Shown: positions 57,162 to 64,000 of the stretch, in pieces
Position numbering within the stretch: position 1 is the stretch's first letter
Layout of the letters: every line of letters starts with the position of its first letter
DNA from: Pseudoduganella aquatica
Lineage (GTDB): Bacteria > Pseudomonadota > Gammaproteobacteria > Burkholderiales > Burkholderiaceae_D
DNA length: 64,000 nucleotides
Assembly (NCBI RefSeq): GCF_009857595.1
Contig: NZ_WWCU01000018.1
Span: 62,001 to 126,000, forward strand
Direction of reading: 5' to 3'
Translations under genes and position numbers: made by a program
Notes under the pieces: generated by a model
The model's database searches: none
Told to the model about the DNA's origin: nothing
The model's input: the letters and a program-made list of their open reading frames with translations, nothing else

Positions 57162-58787
57162 ATGCTCAGACTGAACGAAGTAAAGCTCCCGCTCGACCAT
57201 ACCGAAGAACAACTGACCGCCGCCATCCTGGCCCGCCTGCACATCGAGCCGGCCCAGCTGGCCGGCTACACGGTCTACAAGCGCAGCTACGACGCGCGCA
57301 AGAAGTCCGCCATCGTGCTGATCTACTCGCTGGACGTGGAAACCACCGCCGACGCCGCCATCCTCAGGGCCAATGCGCGCGACAGCCATTTGATGCCCTC
57401 GCCGGACACCAGCTATAAATATGTGGCGCAGAACGTCAACGCGAACGGCGCGCAGCCGCGCCCGGTGGTCATCGGCATGGGGCCGTGCGGCCTGTTCGCC
57501 GCGCTGATCCTGGCGCAGATGGGCCTCAAGCCCATCATCCTGGAACGCGGCAAGACCGTGCGCGAGCGCACCAAGGACACCTTCGGCTTCTGGCGCAAGC
57601 GCGAGCTGAACCCGGAATCGAACGTGCAGTTCGGCGAAGGCGGCGCCGGCACCTTCTCGGACGGCAAGCTGTACAGCCAGATCAAGGATCCCAAGCACTA
57701 CGGCCGCAAGGTGCTGACCGAGTTCGTCAAGGCCGGCGCGCCGGAGGAAATCATCTATGTCAGCAAGCCGCACATCGGCACCTTCCGCCTGGTGAAGATG
57801 GTGGAAGCGATGCGCGAGGAAATCGTGGCGCTGGGCGGCGAGATCCGCTTCTCGGCCAAGGTGGCCGACATCGAGATCGACGAGGCCAACGGCGAGCGCC
57901 AGGTGCGCAGCCTGACCCTGGCCGACGGCGAGCGCATCGCCACCGAGCACGTGGTGCTGGCCATCGGCCACAGCGCGCGCGACACCTTCGAGATGCTGTA
58001 TGAGCGCGGCGTGTTCATCGAGGCCAAGCCGTTTTCGATCGGCTTCCGGGTCGAGCACCCGCAGTCCATGATAGACGCCTGCCGCTTCGGCCCCAACGCC
58101 GGCCACCCCATCCTGGGCGCGGCCGACTACAAGCTGGTGCACCACGCCTCCAACGGCCGCGCGGTGTACAGCTTCTGCATGTGCCCGGGCGGCACCGTGG
58201 TGGCGGCCGCGTCCGAGCCGGGCCGCGTGGTGACCAACGGCATGAGCCAGTACTCGCGCGCCGAGCGCAACGCCAACAGCGCCATCGTGGTCAGCATTTC
58301 GCCGGAAGACTATCCGGGCCACCCGCTGGCCGGCATCGAGTTCCAGCGCAGGCTGGAGGAAAAGGCCTTCGCGCTGGGCGGCTCCAACTACAGCGCGCCG
58401 GGCCAGCTGATGGGCGACTTCGTGGCGGGCCGTCCGTCCACCGAATTCGGCGCCGTGGTGCCTTCGTACAAGCCGCAGGTGCAGCTGACCGACCTGGCCA
58501 CCATCCTGCCGGAATTCGCCGTGACCGCGCTGCGCGAAGCCTTCCCGGCCTTCGACAAGCAGGTCAAGGGCTACTTCAAGCACGACGCGGTGCTGACCGG
58601 CCTGGAAACCCGCACCTCCTCGCCGATCCGCATCAAGCGCCGCGACGACGACCTGCAAAGCCTGAACACGCGCGGCCTGTTCCCGGCCGGCGAAGGCGCG
58701 GGCTACGCCGGCGGCATCCTGTCGGCCGGCGTGGACGGCATCAAGGTGGCCGAGGCGGTGGCGCTGTCGATGGCGGCCAAGGACTAG
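57162..58787 (+). CDS. FAD-dependent oxidoreductase of unknown substrate (COG2509-like)
   Basis: The 541-residue cytoplasmic protein has a 90-residue N-terminal domain (LPLDHTEEQLTAAILARLHI, YTVYKRSYDARKKS) typical of this family. An FAD-binding Rossmann motif follows near residue 105 (VVIGMGPCGLFAALILAQMG, then LERG), then VQFGEGGAGTFSDGKL. The end is LFPAGEGAGYAGGILSAGVDGIKVAEAV, the second FAD contact. It resembles proteins annotated as uncharacterised FAD-dependent dehydrogenases. The ATG at 57162 with AGGA upstream is used; the frame before it is not conserved-looking. The reaction is unknown. It is divergent from receptor H, and the operator at 57031-57045 could affect both. Confidence 0.88.
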   Translation: MLRLNEVKLPLDHTEEQLTAAILARLHIEPAQLAGYTVYKRSYDARKKSAIVLIYSLDVETTADAAILRANARDSHLMPSPDTSYKYVAQNVNANGAQPRPVVIGMGPCGLFAALILAQMGLKPIILERGKTVRERTKDTFGFWRKRELNPESNVQFGEGGAGTFSDGKLYSQIKDPKHYGRKVLTEFVKAGAPEEIIYVSKPHIGTFRLVKMVEAMREEIVALGGEIRFSAKVADIEIDEANGERQVRSLTLADGERIATEHVVLAIGHSARDTFEMLYERGVFIEAKPFSIGFRVEHPQSMIDACRFGPNAGHPILGAADYKLVHHASNGRAVYSFCMCPGGTVVAAASEPGRVVTNGMSQYSRAERNANSAIVVSISPEDYPGHPLAGIEFQRRLEEKAFALGGSNYSAPGQLMGDFVAGRPSTEFGAVVPSYKPQVQLTDLATILPEFAVTALREAFPAFDKQVKGYFKHDAVLTGLETRTSSPIRIKRRDDDLQSLNTRGLFPAGEGAGYAGGILSAGVDGIKVAEAVALSMAAKD

Positions 58788-58806
58788 AACTCACACTGCT
58801 TTCCCC

Positions 58807-58833
58807 AAAAAAAACGCCGGCTCACGCCGGCGT
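58807..58833 (-). terminator. Terminator of the Oar-like receptor gene
   Basis: On the minus strand ACGCCGG-CGTGAG-CCGGCGT is followed by seven further Ts; it lies 50 bp after the stop at 58884. Confidence 0.85.
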
Positions 58834-58883
58834 AATATTTTGAAGCAGCGCCGCAGATGAATCGGCGGCGCATATTACAGCTA

Positions 58884-61800
58884 TTAGAACTTGTAGTTGT
58901 ACTCGGCAGTGAATTTCACCGAACGTGGTGCGGTATAGCTGATCACGCGGCCATAGGTCGAGCTGATGGTGGTGCCATTCAGATTGTAGGTCTCGTCGAT
59001 GGTTTGCTCGGTCTGCTTGTTGAACACGTTGAAGATATCCAGCTTCAGTGCCAGGCCTTTAGCTTGCGCAGGACGGAATACCAGATTCATGTCGGTCCGG
59101 ACATCCCACGGCAGACGGCCCAGCGTACCGCGCGGGACAGGCTTGTCGCAATAGAAGTACACCGAACCGTAATCCTGGATGTTGGCAGGAATATTCGGGC
59201 TATTACCGAAGCAGCTGCGTGGACGGCCAGAGGCTGCCAGGAAGTTGCCGCCCAGGGTCAGCTGAGGCATAACCTCATAGAAGCCAAACGCCTTGATCTG
59301 GTGTTCGCGGTCGTTCGGCAGCAAGCCATTCGCACCGACCATCAGCGGCCAGTTATCCCAGGTCGACGTGGCGGCCACATCCGTCTGTGCATTGTCAGAA
59401 CGCGTCTGGCCTTCCGTGTTGCCACGGCTACGCGACCAGGTGTAGTTCACGCGACCATACCAGCCGTTGCGGAACGGATGCTCGGCAAACAGATCCAGCG
59501 CGGTGTAGGTGCGGGCTGCTTTGTCGAACTTCAGTTCTTCCGCAGTCAGGCTGACCACTGAGTAGTTCTTGCCGGTGCCAGCGAAGTCCACCAGGAAGGT
59601 ATTGCCTTGACCTGGATTGAACGATGCGCAGTTGAAGCCGCCGTAGTTGTCGGTATTGACCTTGTTGCGCGTAGCCCAAGCCAAAATTGCGGAATCATCG
59701 CAGTAATCGTCGATGGTTGCCTTCAGCTTACGGTAGGTGACTTTCGCACCGAAGTTCAGGCTAGGCGAAAACGCGCGTTCAAAGCCCAGCGTGATTTCGT
59801 CCTGGTAGGTTGGATCGATATCAACAGCGGTCAGGGTTGCCGGATCTTTTGCTTGACCCAGTTCGTTGTTGGTCGAGAACACGCCGGTCATAGGTTTCAG
59901 CCCGGTAGGTTGGCCTTGTGCATCGGTACCGGTGTAAGTGAAGTACTGACGCACATTCAGGGAGCGGCTAGCGCCGCGCACTGCCAGGTGGGTCGGGATC
60001 TGCAGCGCATAACGGCCTGCGCTACCGAACACCTTCATCGATGCATCGCCGTTCACATCCCAAGCAGCGCCGAAACGCGGCTGGATAAAGTTCTTCACTT
60101 CCAGGAAGGTGACGCCGTCGCCGTTCTTGTTCTTGAAACTTTCGTTACGCAGGCCGAAGGTGAGGCGCACGTCCTTGGTAACCTGGAAGATGTCTTCCAG
60201 GTATTGCGCGGACTGGTCGGAACCGGCGGAGGTGGTGTCATCGAAGATGCGTTTCGAGACGTAGTAGCCCTGCGTACCCAAGCCGCCGAACGAAGCTGGA
60301 GCCACATTGTAGCCGCCGCCCAGGCTAATCGGTGCGGTCGGGTTGTTGGCCCTGAAGTAGGTCCACAAGCCGCCACCACCGTACACTTCGCCGGCCGCTT
60401 CCGAGGTCAGCTTGTTGTCATCGAGACCGCCCCGGAGAGTATGCTTGCCCAGTTTGTATTCCAGATCCAGGCGCGCGGATTTGATTTTGCTGGACGAGTC
60501 ACTTGCCGATACCAGACCGGACAAAACTTGCGTGGTGGTGTAATTCAGGCCAGGGGCCTGGGCCGCTGCCGACGCACTGACCTGGTACAGGTCGCCTGTA
60601 GTCGGGGTGCCGATGACGTCATATTTGCTGCCGTTCTTGGTTTTGCTCTGGCCGAACAACGCCGTTACCGTCAGGTCCTCGGTGAAATTGCCGGTATAGC
60701 GCAGGATCTGCGAATTCGCGCCCACAGTAGGGGTAAAGTTCGCATCGTTCTTGTAATGCTGCGACGCCTTTAAAGTATTGCCGTGGGTGAACGTCTTATA
60801 ATCGTAGCCATAGAGTTGGCGATCGGTCTTGGCGGTGTCACCCAGGAAGGTGGCTTCAAGGCGATGGTTGTCCGAAATGTTCCAGTCGAATTTCGCCATG
60901 TAGCGATCAGTCTTGTCCTGCTTAGCTTCCCAGCCATCCGTAGGGTTGGTAGTGGAAGTGCTGGTGCCTTTAGTAGCCAGCGTGGCATTGGTGCCTTCGC
61001 GGTCATAGCGGCGGGTTTCCGCCGAGATGAACATGAACAGCGTGTCCTTGATCAGCGGCCCCCCCACGTAGGCGCCGTAAATCTTGTCGGTACGGCTATT
61101 GTCCTGATTACGGCGGAACAAAGTGCCATCGGTATTACCCTTGGTCGGGCCGTTTTCCACCGCGCCAGTGACGGGATAGTAAGCGTCACGGGCTTTCGAA
61201 CGCAACGAATTCGGTTCGATACTGGCGCTCGCGCCGGCTTCCCAGTTATTGGTACCGCTCTTGGTGGTGATATTGACCACGCCGCCTACCGAACGGCCAA
61301 ACTCGGCGCCGAAGCCACCGGTCAGGATCTGCGCCTGCGCGATCGCGCCAAACGGCAGTTCCGACGCGCCCAGTTGAGTCAATGGATTGGTGACAGGGAA
61401 ACCGTTGATGTAGTAAGCATTTTCGGATGCGCCGCCACCGCCGAAAGACGCACCTGCTGCGTAACGGGAGTCGGCGCGGGTGGTGTTCGGGGCCAGCTGA
61501 ATAATAGCATCCACGGTTTGCGGGATTGGCAGGCGGGCCAATTCTTTTGCCGTGAAGGTTGCGCCGTTATTCGAGTTCGACACGTCGATGCGGTTACGCA
61601 TGCCCGTCACTTGCACGGCCTGAATGGCCTGCACGAAGGATGCGTCGACACCCTGACCGACGATGACGTCTACTTCACGAGTGTCGACGGTTTTACCGTC
61701 GCGAACCAGCTCAACTTTGTAGTGGCCTGGCGACATCGCGGTAGCGTTGTAGCGCCCACTGGCATCCGGCGAAATGGTGCGTTTGGCACCAGTGTCGGTA

Positions 61801-61961
61801 TTTTGCATGACCACCGATGCGCCGGCTGGCGCATCGACACGTCCGAAAATATTACCAGCTGCGTTCGACTGCGCCATTGCTGCTGGCACAACCGCGGCGC
61901 TCATGGCTGCCGCGCCGAACGCAATAGTGAGCGCTCTTACCAATACAGTTTTTCTTAACAT
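58884..61961 (-). CDS. Oar-like TonB-dependent receptor with carboxypeptidase-regulatory domain
   Basis: Outer-membrane receptor, 1025 residues. ATG at 61959-61961 with GGGAAAG upstream. Signal peptide MLRKTVLVRALTIAFGAAAM...AMAQ, then a CarboxypepD_reg-like beta-sandwich at about 34-105 (AGNIFGRVDAPAGASVVMQN, SGRYNATAMSPGHYKVELVR). The plug has ENAYYINGFPVTNPLTQLGA and GGFGAEFGRSVGGVVNITTK, and the barrel ends TAEYNYKF. This domain order is that of OmpA-related Oar/SusC-like receptors, distinct from receptors A-H. Codon use is clearly less GC-rich than in the rest of the window. The promoter is of the same TTGACA/extended -10 type as receptors A-C, with a second, operator-linked promoter upstream. 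Confidence 0.92.
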   Translation of the reverse strand: MLRKTVLVRALTIAFGAAAMSAAVVPAAMAQSNAAGNIFGRVDAPAGASVVMQNTDTGAKRTISPDASGRYNATAMSPGHYKVELVRDGKTVDTREVDVIVGQGVDASFVQAIQAVQVTGMRNRIDVSNSNNGATFTAKELARLPIPQTVDAIIQLAPNTTRADSRYAAGASFGGGGASENAYYINGFPVTNPLTQLGASELPFGAIAQAQILTGGFGAEFGRSVGGVVNITTKSGTNNWEAGASASIEPNSLRSKARDAYYPVTGAVENGPTKGNTDGTLFRRNQDNSRTDKIYGAYVGGPLIKDTLFMFISAETRRYDREGTNATLATKGTSTSTTNPTDGWEAKQDKTDRYMAKFDWNISDNHRLEATFLGDTAKTDRQLYGYDYKTFTHGNTLKASQHYKNDANFTPTVGANSQILRYTGNFTEDLTVTALFGQSKTKNGSKYDVIGTPTTGDLYQVSASAAAQAPGLNYTTTQVLSGLVSASDSSSKIKSARLDLEYKLGKHTLRGGLDDNKLTSEAAGEVYGGGGLWTYFRANNPTAPISLGGGYNVAPASFGGLGTQGYYVSKRIFDDTTSAGSDQSAQYLEDIFQVTKDVRLTFGLRNESFKNKNGDGVTFLEVKNFIQPRFGAAWDVNGDASMKVFGSAGRYALQIPTHLAVRGASRSLNVRQYFTYTGTDAQGQPTGLKPMTGVFSTNNELGQAKDPATLTAVDIDPTYQDEITLGFERAFSPSLNFGAKVTYRKLKATIDDYCDDSAILAWATRNKVNTDNYGGFNCASFNPGQGNTFLVDFAGTGKNYSVVSLTAEELKFDKAARTYTALDLFAEHPFRNGWYGRVNYTWSRSRGNTEGQTRSDNAQTDVAATSTWDNWPLMVGANGLLPNDREHQIKAFGFYEVMPQLTLGGNFLAASGRPRSCFGNSPNIPANIQDYGSVYFYCDKPVPRGTLGRLPWDVRTDMNLVFRPAQAKGLALKLDIFNVFNKQTEQTIDETYNLNGTTISSTYGRVISYTAPRSVKFTAEYNYKF

Positions 61962-62110
61962 TATGGTTCTTTCCCGATTAAGGCCACCCCGGCAGGCAGC
62001 CGCTTTAATTTTATACAGTCGTTTTCCGTAACACGACGCTGTTTCATAGCAATACAATCCGCTCGCACGGATTAAGCCAAAAATATTTCCCATTATTTTG
62101 GCAAGCGCCT

Positions 62111-62140
62111 ATCAAAACACGCGCCAAATTGACGTGTCAA
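62111..62140 (-). promoter_or_regulatory. Proximal Oar-like promoter (TTGACA, extended -10)
   Basis: On the minus strand TTGACA (62140-62135), 18-bp spacer ending TGT, TTTGAT (62116-62111). It is the same layout as the receptor A-C promoters on the other strand 35-45 kb away. Confidence 0.6.
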
Positions 62141-62184
62141 CGATGAATTTGTATCGATGTATTTTTACAACAATGTTACTTAAA

Positions 62185-62221
62185 ATATTAAATTTTGAAT
62201 GGACCAGCACCAAGATAGTGC
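62185..62221 (-). promoter_or_regulatory. Distal Oar-like promoter with palindromic operator
   Basis: On the minus strand TTGGTG (62213-62208) and TAATAT (62190-62185) are 17 bp apart. GCACTA-N3-TGGTGC (62221-62207) overlaps the -35, as in front of receptor H. A further GTGCA-A-TGCAC palindrome directly upstream (62218-62228) may be a second binding site. Confidence 0.45.
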
Positions 62222-62266
62222 ATTGCACCAAATTGGAAATGTCGATACACGCAGAGGAAAATTGGG

Positions 62267-63064
62267 CTACTGCTTACGCACGCCTTTGGCTGCGTCTATT
62301 CGCCGCTGTACAGCGTCCTGCTCTTCCAGGTTGAAACGATCAAAGCGCGCCTTGTCGGAAGCGATTTTCCCGGCAAGCTTTTCGTTATTGTCTGCTGCGA
62401 ATTTTTCGGTGGCGGATTTCCAAGCAGCATTTTCAGCCAGCACCTGATCGGCAATCCGCTGAGCATCGTCAGCAAATTTCGCATAAACTTTTGAGATTAA
62501 CTCATTAGCACGCTGATACTCGGCATTGCTCATCAACTTTAAGATGGTCGGCGAGATTGTATTCGCGGCGGGAAGGGCTTTATTCAGATCAGTCACGAAT
62601 CTGCCGTGGCAAGCCGCCCAAACACTCACCGCTGAATTAACTGCGGTAATTTCTGCATTGGACGTGGACTGGGCTGGAATAACGGGACGGGCGCATCCGT
62701 AGTTTGAATAAGCGCGTTCCGCGCCATCGAAACGTTCGGTGTAGTAGGTAATCTCGGCTTTTCGTGCATGCCGCTCACGCACCAGCATTAGCGAAGCGGG
62801 TGCCTCGGCAACTCCACTGGCCACAGCTTGTTTCAGCCAACGTTCAGCCTGCACCGGATCCTCGGTCGTACCCTCGCCAAAACCATACATCTCGCCCAAT
62901 TGAAGCTGGGCAACACCGTTGCCTGCATTAGCCAGAACGGAAAAAGCCTTGAAGGCACGTGCATAGTCTTTACTTTCCCATGCTTTGTGAGCATCCGCTA
63001 GGTCATCTGCCGATACCGGCGCGGAGAACGCCAGCAACGCAGCACTTAAGAGCACAGCTTTCAT
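62267..63064 (-). CDS. Periplasmic Sel1-repeat protein
   Basis: 265 residues from the ATG at 63062-63064, chosen because the signal peptide MKAVLLSAALLAFSAPVSA starts there; seven more codons are open upstream. Residues 25-100 hold about two Sel1/TPR-like repeats (YARAFKAFSVLANAGNGVAQ, LGEMYGFGEGTTEDPVQAER, WLKQAVASGVAEAPASL). The second half is helical, possibly coiled coil (FADDAQRIADQVLAENAAWK), with no family I recognise, and contains two Cys that may pair. Sel1 proteins often act as adaptors in envelope processes; the role here is unknown. The base composition is clearly AT-richer than its neighbours. Confidence 0.78.
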   Translation of the reverse strand: MKAVLLSAALLAFSAPVSADDLADAHKAWESKDYARAFKAFSVLANAGNGVAQLQLGEMYGFGEGTTEDPVQAERWLKQAVASGVAEAPASLMLVRERHARKAEITYYTERFDGAERAYSNYGCARPVIPAQSTSNAEITAVNSAVSVWAACHGRFVTDLNKALPAANTISPTILKLMSNAEYQRANELISKVYAKFADDAQRIADQVLAENAAWKSATEKFAADNNEKLAGKIASDKARFDRFNLEEQDAVQRRIDAAKGVRKQ

Positions 63065-63156
63065 GTAGCCGCCCATAGTCACCAAAACTACAACAATAAA
63101 TTAAAACTAATAGCAACACCAGCGCTTCGTAGTAATTCCACAACACTGCCTATCAG

Positions 63157-64000
63157 TTACAACCATCCGGCTTTGCGGAAGCGGCGGTACAAATACACGC
63201 AAGTGGCCGCCATCACGGCCAGGGCAGCCGGGTAGCCGTAGGGGGAGTCCAGCTCCGGCATGTGCTTGAAGTTCATGCCCCAGATGCCGGCAAATGCCGT
63301 CATTACCGCGAAAATGGCGGCGTAGGCGGCCAGCTTTTTGTTCACCTCGCCGTCGTCGATGGCCACCATGGACAGGTGCACCTGGATCGCGGTGCTGATG
63401 GTGTCGCGGATGGAGTCGAGGGTGGCGCTGATGCGCAGCAGGTGGTCGTGCACGTCGCGGAAGTACTCCTGGGAGTCGGCGCAGACGGCCGGCACGCGGC
63501 CGCCGTGCAGCTTGCCCACCGCGTCCAGCAGCGGCGCCACGGCGTGGCGCAGCGCCAGCGCCTTGCGCTTGAGCGCGTACAGCCGCACGATGTTGGCGCG
63601 CTGCGCGCTTTGCACGAAGATGCGCTCCTCAATCTGCTCCAGCTCGGTCTCCATGGCGTCCGCGATGGGGAAATAGCGGTCCACCACGGCGTCCATGATG
63701 GCGTACAGCACGAAGGCCGGGCCTTGCTTGAGCAGATGCGGCTCGCGCTCGGCGCGCGCGCGCACGCCCAGCAGATCCTTGCTGCTGTTCTGCCGGTTCG
63801 ACAGCACGTAGTTGGGGCCGACGAAGACGTCGACCTCGCCCACCACCAGCTCGTCCGGATCGTCCGGGCTCGCCTCCACCGTCTTGACCACCACGAACAG
63901 CGAATCGCCGTATTCCTCGATCTTGGGGCGCTGATGGCCCCGGCTGGCGTCCTCCACGGCCAGTTCATGCAGGCCGAACTCCTCCTGCATGACGGCCAGC
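63157..64000 (-). CDS. corA: CorA-family magnesium/divalent cation transporter, C-terminal part (cut by window edge)
   Basis: About 280 residues of the C-terminal part are present; the frame runs off the right edge (LAVMQEEFGLHELAVEDA), so the true start is outside and the ATG at 63990 is internal. It shows the long stalk helix (ADAMETELEQIEERIFVQSA), the two C-terminal membrane segments and the signature GIWGMNFKHMPEL, with the GMN selectivity motif and MPEL loop. It ends RRFRKAGWL. Family: pentameric CorA channels for Mg2+, Co2+ or Ni2+ in the inner membrane; ZntB-type proteins also have GxN. GMN favours CorA. Confidence 0.9.
   Translation of the reverse strand, partial: LAVMQEEFGLHELAVEDASRGHQRPKIEEYGDSLFVVVKTVEASPDDPDELVVGEVDVFVGPNYVLSNRQNSSKDLLGVRARAEREPHLLKQGPAFVLYAIMDAVVDRYFPIADAMETELEQIEERIFVQSAQRANIVRLYALKRKALALRHAVAPLLDAVGKLHGGRVPAVCADSQEYFRDVHDHLLRISATLDSIRDTISTAIQVHLSMVAIDDGEVNKKLAAYAAIFAVMTAFAGIWGMNFKHMPELDSPYGYPAALAVMAATCVYLYRRFRKAGWL

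Larger units (their letters stand above)
61962..62266. other. AT-rich non-coding leader region of the Oar-like gene
   Basis: No supported gene. It holds two promoters and a palindromic operator for the Oar-like gene, and a stem-loop GCCAAAA/TTTTGGC (62096-62102 with 62076-62082) that begins eight bases after the proximal -10, at the predicted 5' end of the mRNA. Confidence 0.6.

Noticed and set aside
62098-62334. 78-residue frame in the Oar-like upstream region
   Set aside because: It crosses promoter and operator elements and the end of the Sel1 gene; no start signal.

Overview
The window looks like a chromosomal segment of a high-GC betaproteobacterium, most likely Oxalobacteraceae (Massilia/Duganella/Janthinobacterium group). 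This rests on the rimP-nusA-infB-rbfA-truB order, the typical GlnE, Tkt, GAPDH and AroG proteins, the long Ala/Lys and Gly tails on the RluB-type enzyme, and the large number of TonB-dependent receptors. No rRNA, tRNA, CRISPR array, prophage or insertion sequence was recognised.

Layout. 0-17.2 kb, almost entirely minus strand: the 5' end of typA, a broken PAP2 phosphatase gene, the translation/transcription-factor operon rimP-nusA-infB-rbfA-truB, scpB-rluB, glk, a DedA-rhodanese fusion, and an oligopeptide-type ABC transporter whose substrate-binding protein has lost most of its length. 17.6-36.9 kb, plus strand: six large TonB-dependent receptors in a row (A-F), interrupted only by a minus-strand DAHP synthase gene (aroG) with a long leader. 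37-43.6 kb, minus: tldD, a nitrilase-family amidase and a YhdP-type giant envelope protein. 43.7-50 kb, plus: glnE, a periplasmic Cache protein and receptor G. 50-64 kb: tkt-gap (minus), rsmE (plus), receptor H (minus), an FAD oxidoreductase (plus), an Oar-like receptor (minus), a Sel1-repeat protein and the 3' part of corA (minus).

Most interesting is the non-coding sequence. (1) The aroG leader carries a full ribosome-mediated attenuator: promoter, a 22-codon leader peptide with five Phe and one Tyr between residues 3 and 13, mutually exclusive pairing segments, and a terminator with a U-tract. (2) The rimP operon has a strong promoter followed by a terminator hairpin placed between the inferred transcription start and the TTG start of rimP, so the operon that encodes NusA may be attenuated. 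(3) Five TonB receptors (A, B, C, E and the Oar-like one) share a promoter form, TTGACA-N15-TGn-TTTSAT or close to it, followed 5-8 nt later by a stem-loop whose structure, but not sequence, is kept. Their mRNAs would therefore begin with a hairpin. G has a weak version. (4) Receptor H and the Oar-like receptor share a GCACCA-type palindrome that overlaps the -35 box of a second promoter. (5) A REP-like repeat lies in frame inside a permease gene.

Working picture: a bacterium with abundant outer-membrane uptake capacity. The receptors appear controlled through common promoter and 5'-UTR architecture, with most units closed by strong terminators. All functional statements rest on reading the sequence and on family knowledge; no searches were run.
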